From Ixodes scapularis (lineage: Eukaryota > Arthropoda > Arachnida > Ixodida > Ixodidae): a DNA stretch of 64,000 bases. The stretch is taken from the NCBI RefSeq assembly GCF_016920785.2, contig NW_024609857.1:9753618-9817617 (forward strand), in the 5' to 3' direction. A model generated the notes under the pieces. The model had not been told where the DNA came from and ran no database searches. It saw only the letters and a list, made by a program, of their open reading frames with translations. The position numbers and the translations under genes were made by a program. Positions 1 through 10,608 of this stretch are shown piece by piece. Position 1 is the first letter of the stretch. Every line of letters begins with the position of its first letter.

Positions 1-665
1 CATTTGATGATCTTTATGTACATTTATTTTGTATTTAAGCCAAATAATTATCGAGCAAGAAAGATGTATAGCAGGCTGAACACTAACAAAAAAGCGGTGC
101 TCTTTTGGGCAATTCAAAGCGTTGAGCTTTCTGTCAACCTTCGACTTGGTTCGTGAGTTACGTGATGTCCTAGCGCAATCAAACTGGGACGTGTAAGGAA
201 GAAATGAAAACAAGAAAAACAATGTCCTTTACAACCAAATCAGAACGCAAAAGAAAAAAAGAAAATGAAACTCTTCATTCAAGATGCGTTTGTCTTGAAT
301 GTCTTGGCCTTGGTCTTTTTTGTGTTGGCGAAAACTTCAATTTACTGTAATCCTTTTTCCGCATTGCTCTCAGTGATCGGACGGATTGGTCAATCGATCT
401 GCCATGTTTAAAAATGCATCAAATGAAAAATATTATTTGTTTTCATAGCTAAGGAGATTTAAATCAAATTAATCTAAATTAAATCAAATAAATAATAATA
501 ATGAACCAGCTAGTGGATCGACGTAGTGCCATCTAGCTCGCACCAGCGTGGCCTCTAGCGCGTCTGTAGACAACGAGCGCGCGCTTTAGAGCATGCTTGG
601 AAGTGGCAGCGCGAGCTTCAGGCTCCCATGCCACTCCGCCCGGTAGCCTGCAGTTAACGCTCTGC
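1..665. other. Intergenic, no gene seen
   Basis: AT-rich non-coding sequence with a short A/T-rich run of TAAATCAAAT-like words at about 455-500. No open frame, tRNA or clear repeat terminus was found before the MITE that starts near 669. Confidence 0.6.
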
Positions 666-668
666 TAA

Positions 669-870
669 AGGCCGGTTCAGACACTAGCGTTTGAGTGCGT
701 TTGACTGGGTTGCGTCGAGAACCGAAAGCGAGTCACCGTGCTTCGTATTAAACGTGGAATCCAATTTAAGGAATCAGCTTGGCACGCGATATAGGTAGCA
801 GGGATGTCCTTGTTTTTTGTAGCCGCAACGCAGTCAAACGCAGTCAAACGCAACTGTCTGAATCAGGCTT
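669..870 (+). mobile_element. PIF/Harbinger-like MITE, copy A
   Basis: A 202-bp element with terminal inverted repeats. The left tip reads AGGCCGGTTCAGACA, and the right end on the other strand reads AAGCCTGATTCAGACA followed by GTTGCGTTTGACTGCG. It is flanked on both sides by TAA (666-668 and 871-873), a 3-bp TWA duplication typical of the PIF/Harbinger superfamily. A second copy in opposite orientation lies at 39094-39495 and shares internal words such as GGCACGCGATATA. The element carries no transposase. Superfamily assignment rests on the TIR and TSD only. Confidence 0.7.
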
Positions 871-1014
871 TAAACTGCCTCGCGGAGAGAAAGGAAAATT
901 GCCCGGTATATTAGTTGGTACACAAGTCGTAGTATCTAAACCTGCAGGGGCACTTCGTGACCTCTTTGAGTGAACAAAAACGCTATTCGTAGAATAAGGA
1001 TTCCCACGAATAAA

Positions 1015-1163
1015 AGGGAACTTTAGCAAACCGTTATCGTGTTCCGCGTACCGCACTACCGGAGCCTTTGAAGCATGCTTTTAAGCGCGCGCTTAAAAGC
1101 ATGCTTCAAAGGCTCCGGAAGTGCGGTACGCGGAACACCTGCAACGGTCTGCTAAAGGTCCCT
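1015..1163. repeat. Near-perfect foldback palindrome
   Basis: Two arms of about 74 bp meet at GCGC/GCGC near 1087-1088 with almost no loop. The outer tips read AGGGAACTTTAGCA on the left and AGGGACCTTTAGCA on the right (other strand). Only a few mismatches and one short indel separate the arms. This is the shape of a small foldback MITE. The target duplication is not resolved. Confidence 0.7.
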
Positions 1164-2022
1164 AATATTTTACGATCTGAGACGATTCTTTAATTTCTTG
1201 GAGTGATATATCGCTACTATCGCGCTTCGAAGTCTGACCTTGTCTCAATTCGTTAATTCGTGATGAAATCCAAGAATTTCTCGTAAATAATGCGGCAGTT
1301 CCTGGAACTACTTGCAAAAGTAAAGACAACGGGTAAAATATTCAGGGCGAAACACTCTCAAAAGGTTTGTAACTTGAATTTACTTTTGCACCGGTTAATA
1401 AGTAGCTGTATAGATCTACTTATTTTAGATAAAAGGCACGACAGTCGTTGATTTTAAAGCCTCTATACTTGTTGTCACGTCAAAAAAAAAAGTCGCGCAT
1501 TGTTAATGAGTTGCACGAAGTAAGTCTTACAAGATTCCGTTGTCGAAATAAGAAACGATGTTTTTGGCGTTCGAAACTTGCACGTCTCGATACATCAACA
1601 TAAAAGTAATTTAAGATGCACCTACTGATATCTTAATTCCACGCACCAAGGAGGAAATGAGTAACGTTTCGTGAGGAGCCGGGCCTTTTTTTGCTTTGCT
1701 ACCATTCTTGAGGTGAATACGAGTAGCGGATGCCGTCGCGCCTAGATCCGGGAGAACCTAAGAGATGGCGCCACCAGCCCTTCCAGTCGGGGTATGGAGT
1801 GGATGCCTGCCCGTGGCGGTCGGATGCACTGACCTCGCGAAGGCGCAGGGTGCAGCGCTCTCATTTATAATTGCCGCAATGCGAGCTGCGTTTATAAGGT
1901 TCCTACGAAGGCGGAGACGCGATATTGAAGTGTATCACGTCCTTGTTTTCTATGAAATGCAGTTATAAAATCTTTTATAGATATCGTTCCACCTAGCAAT
2001 ATACATCGATGAACGCTGTTAT
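1164..2022. other. Intergenic, nothing recognised
   Basis: Unique-looking non-coding sequence. The 67-codon frame at 1765-1968 is short, has no recognisable motif and was not called. Confidence 0.5.
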
Positions 2023-2376
2023 CTACGACCCTTGTTTTCGGACGGCGCGATGCGCAGGATGTAAGAAACTCAGAAGAACGCTTAAAAGCTCTTTGATATA
2101 ACTTAGTAAATAGCTAATGTACGTATCAAAGACAAGAAAAGAAAAGAGAAAACAACAACACAGTAGTATTGCAGCAGGGTCAACAAAACTTTGAGTGTTT
2201 TCCTGTGGTCTTAGGGAGTACATTAGCCATTTTAATAAGTTGTACCCCTCGACTATCAAGCCGTTCGTGAAAGTTGGTGCCGTCGAATCGACGTCTGTGG
2301 TCTGAAGGTCGAATTGTAGTTTTTGGAGTGTTATTGGGGTGCTATTTTTGAGAGTGTATGAGTCGTAGCTAGTCAT
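2023..2376 (-). CDS. Unrecognised ORF 2 of an ATGA-coupled pair (117 aa)
   Basis: Minus-strand ORF starting at the ATG whose last bases overlap the stop of the upstream ORF (ATGA). The N-terminal half is hydrophilic and rich in Thr, Ser and Asp with no low complexity. A strongly hydrophobic stretch at about residues 69-92, with three consecutive cysteines, could be a membrane segment, and the tail is basic. I do not recognise the family. Diverse codon use and the overlapping start are coding-like. It may be a remnant of a viral or transposon reading frame in the genome, or chance. Confidence 0.3.
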   Translation of the reverse strand: MTSYDSYTLKNSTPITLQKLQFDLQTTDVDSTAPTFTNGLIVEGYNLLKWLMYSLRPQENTQSFVDPAAILLCCCFLFSFLVFDTYISYLLSYIKELLSVLLSFLHPAHRAVRKQGS

Positions 2377-2753
2377 TTTTGAATGGCGTGCCTCTGGCCC
2401 GTGATTTGTGATGCCAAGAACACGTTCCTTTGTGTGATACGATTCTGGACACCAATATGGTAGCTTCCGTTGATCACGAAGGATCGGTCAAACATAGTAG
2501 GGGCGTCTTGTCGATGATAAAGACGACCTTTGCGCTCATAGCGAGAGCTCGTGCCGTCACTTTGAGCTTGGATAAGAGAACCCGCAATCTGCAGCGTACG
2601 ATCTACGAAAAGCCCCGATGAGAGTTTGAGTCTGTAGCTTGCGAGGCTCGTACGCGGGAACGGACCAATAGAAACCTGGGCTCTCTTCGATATGTGCGGG
2701 ACTGTCCGCGGTGATGTTTGGAAGATACGAAATTCATCGGCTATTTCCCTCAT
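2373..2753 (-). CDS. Unrecognised ORF 1 of an ATGA-coupled pair (126 aa)
   Basis: Minus-strand ORF starting at the ATG ending at 2753. It is polar, basic and free of homopolymer-coded runs, with Arg, Ser and Gln well spread, unlike the chance frames elsewhere in the window. It has no signal peptide and no motif I can name. Its TGA stop overlaps the next ORF's ATG. Upstream on the minus strand is a TATATACGTATAA-like AT-rich stretch. The frame stays open only about a dozen codons upstream of the ATG, so the ORF is not simply a truncated longer frame. Coding status is inferred from composition and the overlap only. Confidence 0.35.
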   Translation of the reverse strand: MREIADEFRIFQTSPRTVPHISKRAQVSIGPFPRTSLASYRLKLSSGLFVDRTLQIAGSLIQAQSDGTSSRYERKGRLYHRQDAPTMFDRSFVINGSYHIGVQNRITQRNVFLASQITGQRHAIQK

Positions 2754-4060
2754 ACACGTGGAAGTGTACTCAATTATACGTATATAGCTGGGTTTTTATT
2801 AATCTCAACTGTAACGTCACTGGGTACAGTCCAAATGGTCCCAGAACGCTGCCTCCTCAATAAAACAACAAAAGCAAACCAAACAAACCGGACCTGGTTA
2901 CGTGCCTCATGCAAATAAAATATTGAGTCGACGGGTGCAAAACTGCAAAGGCAGTTGAGAAGCTACAAGGCTATTATTTTTTTTTTAATTTACAGCTGCA
3001 CCATAATGCGAGTGCCTCTACAATACTCCTTCATACAGCTACCAGTGCAAGAAGGTTTGGTATTTCCAAAGTGTTGGCGAACATTCACTACTATAAATCT
3101 GGCAGTGAACAGTTAGAAATTCTATTAATATACCTGTTAGCAAAAGGGAAGTGAACTTATAGAATGAATTTTTCGAAGTTGTAATCTTAGTGTTTTAAAT
3201 ATCTTTTAGTGTTTTTTTTTGTTGAAAGTCGTGAAATACTTGATTGCACGATACGCCCGAAGAAATGACATTGAGCTCCTAAATAAAATACAATAAAATG
3301 CAGCAGCAAGGTACCATTTATGAATGCAAAGCGGGTTCGGGCGTACAGTGCCTTTATTATAACCAAGTCACCGTGCAACAGTACTACCATATAAAACAAA
3401 GAAGAGCACCGGATGACCGAATTAGTGGTCTTCTCCCGGGTTTACCATAATTACAACATATTTTATTTGAGCATATTTCTTAACAGGCGTTCGGTTTCTC
3501 CTTATTTATATGTACATTTTATTTATTTTTTCGAACGGTAAACGTTTGATTGCAAGTGTTAAAGATCGCAGTCAGACACTTTACTAATCTACTAGTTTGT
3601 CGAAATACAAAGATCCGCCAACTAATCGTTTCCTTACACGAAAGAGCAAAAGCCATATCCCGACCACCGCAGAAGTGTGCACAACGGCGTACAGAAGGTC
3701 CATCCTCGGTTCATCAACGGTTCCTCCCTAGATTTCTCCCTAGATAGACACCAGGGAAAAACAGGGGAACCATGTAGGGAAGAAACATACTTTGCCAATT
3801 GTCCCTAGGATACCCTTCCCCTCTTATATTCGCTCTCTCTCTCTCTCCTCCGAAAGAGACGGATAGGAGAGAAAGGAGGTTTTCTCCAGCGTGTTGCTCC
3901 GTCGCTCTCGGTCGCGGAGCTTTTCTCCTCTCCGGGAAACCGGGCAACTGGCGACGAGGACGGGGGGCGCAGACCATCGATGCAAGCAGTCGCGCGGGGC
4001 GTCAAGAGGTGCCTGGCGTCGAGCGCCGGGGTTCGTACCCACGTGTAGCGACTTGTGCGC
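2754..4060. other. Intergenic, overlapping frames only
   Basis: No supported gene. A CCTAGAT/CCCTAGA repeat word occurs around 3724-3745. Frames between 3714 and 4110 lie on both strands of a GC-rich stop-poor patch with CT-rich low complexity (3830-3850) and were not called. Confidence 0.5.
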
Positions 4061-4194
4061 AACGCGTTACAAGTAACGCGTTATTTGTTTCTAGTTACTT
4101 TTTTCGCTAACGAAGTAACGGCGGCGTAGTTACTTTTTAGGAGTATGAACGAGTAACTCATTTCCTTTTTTTTATGATGTAACGAGTAACGGTA
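4061..4194. repeat. Degenerate GTAACG/CGTTAC array
   Basis: Multiple direct and inverted copies of GTAACG, GTTAC and AACGCGTTAC words spaced by short T-rich gaps. The same word family recurs at 57427-57551. Arrays of this kind are found inside or near the ends of some animal hAT-type transposons (recalled, not searched). No TIR was found for this copy. Confidence 0.6.
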
Positions 4195-4287
4195 TTTTTT
4201 TTATCTTGAAAGAGCGCGACTAGACACAGACGAAGAGAGCGACTGGACGACACGAACGCTGCGTAACAACTGACTGGTTTCAGTTCT

Positions 4288-4905
4288 TGAGAGCCAAGAA
4301 AAACATCCATGCACAACCCTCTACTCAGAATGGCATTGCGCGTGCGCAACAAATTACTTGGTGCCATTGGTTCTACAGTGTCAATGCGCCATCCACCGAT
4401 CTGAGAATTCGACCTCACTAATAATGTCAAGGAAGCCTGACTCGCGCAGGTTGGTCCCTCCTTTTTTATTCTGTGTGGCTCGACTGTCTCCCGAGGTTGC
4501 TTGTCGCTGTGTTTGTAAAACACGACAACCTTTTCCATGAGTGGCTTACAGGCGCTGTTTCGGCAACATAATGCCCAGTTGGAGCAAGCAGTTCCTGCTA
4601 AAGAACCGCGGTGCTCTCGAAGGTGGATAAGTCGTAACTAGGCTGGAAAAGGTTGTCGTGTTGTATAAACAAAGGGACAAACAAGCTCGAGAGATAGTCG
4701 TGAGACGCAGAATAAAGTATTTAAAAAAATAGGTATCAACGTGCGTGAGTCAGGCCCCTCTGATATTATTAAATGGTGAGGTCGAATTCTTAGATCGGCG
4801 AATGACGCATTGAGAGTGTAGAATCGATGGTATCGAGTAATAGGTTGCGCAGGTGCAATTCCATCCTGAGTAGAGGGTTGTGCATGTTTTTTCTTGGTTC
4901 TTGTA
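4288..4905. mobile_element. Large imperfect foldback element
   Basis: Left arm 4288-4537 and right arm 4644-4905 are inverted copies around a 106-bp loop. Matched landmarks include GCACAACCCTCTACTCAG on the left with its complement at 4869-4886, GAATTCGACCTCAC at 4405 with its complement near 4776, and AACACGACAACCTTTTCC with its complement at 4644-4662. Arms are clearly diverged, with indels, so the structure is old. It contains no coding capacity. Confidence 0.65.
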
Positions 4906-5029
4906 GGGGTAATGGAACGATATCGGGCTGGAATGTTCATGACTTTGCAGAGGCGTACTGGTCCTAGTCTGGCCCTAATATACCCTCACAAACCGCCACT
5001 GATTCAGAGACCTCTTGGTCGCGAGGACA

Positions 5030-5552
5030 AAAGGTTGCGGGGATAAAAGGGGACTATTTCTTTCAGTCTTGCCTTCGCAAAGCTTCATGACGTAATTTTG
5101 GGATCGAAATCACCCGCATAACGGCAGTCGAGCGCGGCTCATGAATTGGACACGAGAACTGCGTGAGCACTCGGTTTCGCCTCGTAACAATCAATGCCTC
5201 GGCGGACATTCGCGTAGTGGCTCGAGTCCAACCACTGCGGTGATGAGAATAGCCGAACTTTAACAATACCTCGGCTCAGCCCTTTTTTTTTTTTTTATTT
5301 ACTTTGCCAATTTAGCGCGTGGCTATGATTAACGTTGACAGGATAGGATAGGCACCAGGCCTCGTGACCGCTTGTTCTGGCTCTGAGTTGAGGGGGTGAA
5401 CCGTGCTCATATTTATTCAATTCTTTTTGGCGACTGCCATTGACCAGAAAGAAAAAAATAACTAGGGCACGTTTATTCGTTTATTAACGTTAGGGAGTGA
5501 TCCTAAGTAGCATTTAGTGAAAGTAAAAAAATCGTTTCTTGGCCCCTTTAAG
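5030..5552 (+). mobile_element. TTAA-type element family P, 5'-truncated copy
   Basis: This copy aligns in the same orientation with the complete element at 63023-63656. Shared landmarks are TTCATGACGTAA, CTCAGCCCTTTT/GCGCGTGGCTATGAT, CCGCTTGTTCTGGCT and GAGTTGAGGGGGT. It ends at 5548 next to TTAA (5549-5552), matching the family's right terminus. The left part, including the left TIR, is missing. The minus-strand 67-codon frame inside it is a by-product of the repeat. Confidence 0.65.
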
Positions 5553-5655
5553 AAAAAACTTTCAACTTTTCCACTCCGGTGAAGAAGGAAGACCAGCAGA
5601 GCTGTACAATGGAAAGTAATGGCCGGCCGAAAATCGGCAAACCAGAGTGGAAAGG

Positions 5656-5723
5656 CTGCCGCCATCTACGAGCGACGGCAGCAACCAGATACGTGGCTTG
5701 CCGCCGTCGCTCATAGATGGCGG
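5656..5723. repeat. Hairpin with GCCGCCATCTA arms
   Basis: Inverted arms 5656-5683 and 5698-5723 (CTGCCGCCATCTACGAGCGA and its near complement) with a 14-bp loop. A related TAGATGGCGG word appears at about 6066. Confidence 0.6.
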
Positions 5724-5850
5724 TAAGTGTCCAGAGTTCGGTGTTTTCATTTGTTTGCGGGGGACCGCTGTAGGAAAAAGCAATCACTTGTTAGTCAGCG
5801 TTCGTGTCGTCTAGCCGCTCTCTTCGTCCGTGTCTATACTTCGCTTCACC

Positions 5851-6240
5851 TTAAAGGGACACTTACAGGGTCTTTATGGTCGTCGAGGCTTTTATTTGAA
5901 CATGACCCATAAGAGCTTAATTATACTCGGAACACGATTTGCGGCTCAAATTTCCTTTTCTTTGCGCCCGAAAACCACCGGTGAAGAATTGGCCGGTTTC
6001 AGATACGCTCACTCTCTTTTTCGTTGTCGCGTGGCGTTCAAACTATTCGCAACTCCAACGCCCTATAGATGGCGGGGCAGTAGTGTCAGGATGGCGGAAG
6101 AGACGGTGATAAATCCTGCAGGATTTTCCGTGCGTGTGCTCGCTGACGCTGGTGCGATACTACCGATTTATTCGTCTATAAATACGAAGCGGTCAGGGCA
6201 GGAGCATATCTCAGGTAACGGAGATGTTGACGTGAGTTAA
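5851..6240. mobile_element. Single TTAA-type terminus with following repeat-like sequence
   Basis: TTAA followed by AGGGACACTTACAGGG at 5851 has the same layout as the other TTAA elements in the window. The matching right end was not found, so the extent is a guess. The 136-codon frame here (5830-6240) shows no motif and was not called as a gene. Confidence 0.3.
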
Positions 6241-7140
6241 GAAAGTGAGCATTTTGATTTATAAATATTTCGAAGCGGAAAACGACAATTTCTTTTTGAA
6301 CGCACTCGCTTTTTGCCAACCAAACGCGCTGACCAGAACCATGCGGTAACAGCAGCACCAAAGCCGGCAGTCCCTGGTGCACCGTCTCCGCCACCGTCCC
6401 CGCTTCTCTGGTTCTTCGTTCGTCCACGAGAGGGCCATCGGCGGGCTGGGGTTGAAAAAGGCGTACCAAGTATATTCAATGTCATGGGACATGTAAGGCA
6501 CACATTCAATATTAAAAAAAGAAAAGAAAAAAATATTTTTTGTTGCTTCCCAAAAACTGCAAATACGGTGAGTGAAAAAAAAGTGTTGCCCAGAAGACAA
6601 AAATAGACGGACTACGCCATTATCGGTATAGCGACGTACAGCAGGCTGGACGACGCGATGGCGGCGCACGACGTACCAAAGTTGCGGCGGACGTGGGACC
6701 GATACTTCGGAATTCGTGGTACCGACAAATCGATTTCAGGCGCACGCAGAACAGTGAGCGAAAAGGATAGAAGTGCGAAACAATCGCACGAAAAACGGTC
6801 ACACGCCATAAAAACAAAGAAACGAAAAAAAAAAAAAAAACTGGGTAGGAAGCGATAGTCACGTGACTTCCGGCAACTCCCTCCTCCTTCCCATTTCCCC
6901 ATCCTCCTCGGTACGCGTAGTCGGCCATGAACCTCCATGATCATGTTTCGGTTTCGGAGCAGTGAGGTATTTTGCTTGAGTAAAAAGGTATGCGACTCTG
7001 CAGCAAAATATTGATTGAGTAGTGTCCTGACACCCTAATTAATCGCATAAAAAATATTTCTAAAAAAAATTGTATTGGTTTTATATATATAGATATATAT
7101 ATTGAAGTTGGTACTCCTCAACGGGTGACCTATCTTTCAG
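6241..7140. other. Intergenic, GC-richer patch, no gene supported
   Basis: Short frames occur on both strands of a stop-poor segment (6240-6940). The plus-strand 66-codon frame at 6658 begins with a basic, coding-like run but dissolves into a poly-Lys tract encoded by A17 and was not called. A TATATATAGATATATATA run sits at about 7082-7101. Confidence 0.5.
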
Positions 7141-7380
7141 CTGTGGATGAGAAATTTAGCCAGCGCAGTACAACCGCTAACCTGGGGTCTTTATTCTTTA
7201 ACGTGCACGTGCGGTAATGATTACACGATCGCGTACAGGTACGAAGCTAATCCAGATTAAATCCAGATAGGAATGGGAGGGGAGGGGGGATGGGAGCCCA
7301 GAAGGTCCTGCGGCGCAAGCTTTCGCTCCTCTCTCCGAACTGAGACGCGTTAGCCCACTCAGCCACCGATCTCCTCCCAC
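7141..7380 (-). mobile_element. tRNA-Ser/Leu-headed SINE (Ruka-like), minus strand
   Basis: Read on the minus strand, the tRNA-like head is near 7380 (GATCGGTGGCTGAGTGGGC, an A-box form) and the 3' end is CTCATCCACAG at 7141. It shares GGGGTCTTTA, CACGATCGCG/GTACGA and AGCTTTCGCTCC words with copies at 24389, 26032 and 9048. It carries a small insertion and a diverged B-box region. It lies directly downstream of a second SINE (7392-7668). Confidence 0.75.
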
Positions 7381-7391
7381 CTCCCCCTTTT

Positions 7392-7668
7392 TTCTTTTTT
7401 AATGCGAAAGCATTATATGCTTTATTGCGCGAAATTCCGGCGTCGTCGGTGGCATGACCGAGTAATAGTAACAAAAATGGCGGACGGCGCAAAAAGTAAA
7501 AACACGTAAGAAATGCTCGGATTGACGCCGAATTTCTCAGGGAGGTTCATGTAAACAAAGTAAATTAAAATATTTGAAAAGAAAATTTTGTACATTTCGG
7601 TCGCGGTGCAAATCAAACCCGGGCCCTCGGGGTGCGAGACGGGCACGCTTCCCCGACACTTAAGGGTT
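7392..7668 (-). mobile_element. tRNA-headed SINE, second family, minus strand
   Basis: On the minus strand a B-box-like CCCGGGTTTGATTTG sits at 7610-7624, after a tRNA-like CGTCTCGCACCCCGAGGGC. The body runs through GCCGTCCGCCATTTTTGT to a 3' tail AAGCATATAATGCTTTCGCA before A-rich sequence at 7392. The A-box is degraded. The tail, itself an inverted repeat, looks like a tick SINE tail from memory. Family name not assigned. Confidence 0.65.
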
Positions 7669-7839
7669 CTGGCTGACTAAAGGTGTGCCTAGTACGTGCG
7701 TCATTAAACACGTTGCGACATTGGGTGATTGCGTAAATCGAAAACATATCACCAAAGTAGCTATAATGCTTTCGAATTCGCACACGTAAGCAGTCTTAAG
7801 TGTCTCTGCCGAATTTTCTTTTGCGTGTCAGTATTTTTC

Positions 7840-8044
7840 TTAAAGTTCAGATGCAGACGACGCTACGAACTCATCGGACCAATCAGACAGATTCAAAAGC
7901 GCCACATCATGGTGCTCGTCATGTTTCAGTACGTGTTTTATCACCGTTGAACCAATAAACAAAGAAGGCACAGTTACTTACATCTTTTGACGCAGCTTGA
8001 TTGGTTCGATTACATCGTATAGCGTCGGCTGCGTCTGGACTTAA
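7840..8044 (+). mobile_element. TTAA-flanked MITE family H, copy 1
   Basis: TTAA at 7840-7843 and 8041-8044 bracket an element with TIRs AGTTCAGATGCAGACGACGCT (left) and GTCCAGACGCAGCCGACGCT (right, other strand), here quoted as the match CAGAYGCAGMCGACGCT. A diverged inverted copy is at 57196-57365, sharing GGACCAATCAGACAG and CATCATGG words. TTAA targets suggest a piggyBac-like mover. No coding capacity. Confidence 0.7.
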
Positions 8045-9047
8045 GCTGAAATTATGAATAGTTGCGCTGTATGAAGATGAATGCGCATAAACTCGCCCAA
8101 TGGTTCATTCTGATAGCAATATTTAGTAGTTCCTGGAAGTGAACGTCTACAACACAGGTATATCCAGCCTAGTTTTCACCCCAGCTCGCACCTGTAATTT
8201 GTACGACGAGAAAACACTAGCTAGACCATAAAGAGATGTGCACAATGTATGTCAGTAAAAAAAAATAATAATGACGACAAATATTGAAAGAGGCTAGTGC
8301 TTTACAGTCTCAAGTTGAGCTAGTTGGTACATGTTAGTTATAAGTGTCAACTAGAATATAAACACAAAGGATAAAAATGGACAAACGCACCGCTGACTAA
8401 CAATATAATTCCTCTTCTTCGTCATTAACCCTAAGTACTTCCTCTTCCTCGTCTTTATCCCCAAGTATTTTGTCTTCAAAGAGCTTTCACGCACACCACA
8501 TTATTGTCAATAAGTGAAACCGTCAAAGGTAATTCGCCCGTACACTGACCACAGTTCACGAAGGCCGGCGTTGGGGTTAAAGACGAAGAAGGGGCAACTG
8601 CTTCGTAAAAAACGACACATTCAGAGTAGCGAGAAAACAACGCGCATACTTTCGAGCTGATATGAAGCCTTTATTCTTTTTTATTTACAGTAACTAGCCA
8701 CACACTTAGTCACTTTTTCAGTGAGTGATGAGTAGCGGTATTTCATTACTTTATTTCGGTAATTGTGCACATGTATGGCGTGTAGCGCGAAATATGGGCA
8801 CAATGTGCCTCTAACGAGAAAAATTATTACGGTGGTTTTGCAGTCTTATGAGCACTATTATCGTTCCTCCAAGCGCCTGCTACTCTACAGTTAACCTTCT
8901 GAAGTCAAGGGTTTTTTCCCCTATCCCTATCTCTTATCTTTTATGTCCCTATCTCTTTCCCTATCTCTTATGTCCTCATGAATTATACAAACATAACTTT
9001 TTTTCTTTATGGGCAGGAAAAAAAAGAAAGAGGGGGGGGGGGGGGGG
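8045..9047. other. Intergenic with small tandem repeats
   Basis: No gene seen. A 30-bp unit is duplicated at 8411-8440 and 8441-8470 (CCTCTTCNTCGTC...AAGTA). A CCCTATCTCTTAT-type repeat occurs at 8918-8972, and a G-run at about 9032-9049 precedes a SINE. Confidence 0.5.
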
Positions 9048-9230
9048 GGCGCAGCAGCTTGGAGCCCTTCGACTGAAATTTGAACGCTCGCGCCAAAGAG
9101 TAATCCTGTGCTCGATCCTCACCACTGCCAGCCCTGCCCGCTTTGATCAGGGTGAGCTTCGTACCGGCTTACGACAACTAACCCCAGGTTGGCTGTCGTA
9201 CTCCGCTGGCTGCAGATTGTCATCTACAGC
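9048..9230 (+). mobile_element. tRNA-Ser/Leu-headed SINE, diverged plus-strand copy
   Basis: The plus strand aligns with the sense strand of the minus-strand SINEs: AGCCCTGCCCGCTTTGATCA, GAGCTTCGTACCGGC, CCCAGG and the 3' end TGTCATCTACAGCGTG. The A-box is not recognisable and the B-box (GCTCGATCCT) is eroded. It is the only copy on the plus strand and is older than those at 24.4 and 26.0 kb by eye. Confidence 0.65.
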
Positions 9231-10386
9231 GTGAACCAGCGTCGCCAAGCCTATTACGTGGACCAACCTGCACTTTTAGCCGACTGGAGAATGCCCAAGA
9301 ACGGATATCAAGAAGCAGGAACATAAAAAGCCACGCCTCGTCCTTCTTAAGATGTCAGTGACCTGCGTTTTTTATGTTGTCAGTGACTTAAATAAATTGA
9401 AACGACGTTTTTTTTTTTTTATTGAAGAACTTAGGCACGCCGGTGCACTACGCGTCTCTTGTGAGAGTTTACGTATAGGCTCTTCTTTAGAGGACATTGA
9501 CGTGCAGGCAGCGCACTGCCGACACAGAACAAGTCCCGCACCTCGGTCGACTCAAGTTGTGCGCTTGTAACGTCGCCGTGCCGGCCGCCATCTCGCCGAC
9601 GCAGTGTAGACGCTGCCACTTCATTTCTCGGGCGTCTTCTCGATGATACGTCTCGTTACAATTAGAGACGCTAAGCGACGCTCAATTTTTATGTAAATAA
9701 GCGCAGCGGAGGTCATGCATCCGGGCGCGTGTTTTTATATATATATATATATATATATAATGGAAGAGTTCAAGTAGCGTAGAATACATATTAATAATAA
9801 AAAAAAAAAAAGCTGAAGGAACACAAAAAAAAAATTTGTTATTTTCGTGTTCCTCTTTCTTCTTACGTTGATTAAACTGTAAGACGGTAAATTTTTTTCG
9901 CTGTTGCTGCTGCGCTTGCCTGGGGATCATAATTGTGCCTTTTCGGAAACATCGGAAGTTATTCAATTATGTCGCAAGCGCGCGGTTTTCGTATTAAGGA
10001 AACCTGGGCTAAGCGTCGTCTCATACGCGAGAGGCGCTGCGATGACTAATTGGCGGGTCATTTGTCATGACCAAAAATATACCGGCAAGCAAAAAAAAAA
10101 AGAAAGAAACTAAAAACGACGGCGCGCGCGATAAGGAATCCAACCGAGCCCGTCCCAAGCATCGCGGTGTCCTCCTCTACGCTCTGGCTCCGTTAGCAGC
10201 TGGTATGGGAAGGAAGGAAGCCAGCGAGTCCGGGCGTCTAGGCGGCAGCAAGGGTGGCTGACTCCGAGATTAATCGTGGTTATTACGAAGAACAGGGAAC
10301 CGGCGCAGGTCTCGAATTTGTCACAGAACTGGGTGAGGCAAACCGACGGCGGCTGCCCGTTTCGCAAGGGCACCGGGGTGGCAGCC
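9231..10386. other. Intergenic with (TA)n microsatellite
   Basis: A (TA)n tract lies at about 9736-9759, followed by poly-A runs near 9800 and 9827. No supported gene. Confidence 0.5.
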
Positions 10387-10608
10387 TAGCCGAGCCAATA
10401 CCGCCCAGAAAGCAAGGCCCCCACATGACGTCATCGTTAGTGGGCCTGGCCTCGTTGCATGCTAGCGTCGCGCTCGGGTTGAGAAGCTGCGAGACGCGCG
10501 TTGGCGTCGACGTTGGGGCACGCTCGGTAGCACTGCCTGAATCCACATGCGATGACGTTTGGGAAGGAAGGGCGGCGGACTTGTGACCTGGGTGGTATTG
10601 GCCGAGCC
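10387..10608. repeat. Foldback with CCAATACC arms
   Basis: Left arm 10387-10436 (GCCGAGCCAATACCGCCCAG ... GACGTCATCG) and right arm 10550-10608 (CGATGACGT ... GGTGGTATTGGCCGAGCC) are inverted around a loop of about 113 bp. The arms have indels. All open frames here read through the repeat. Confidence 0.6.
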
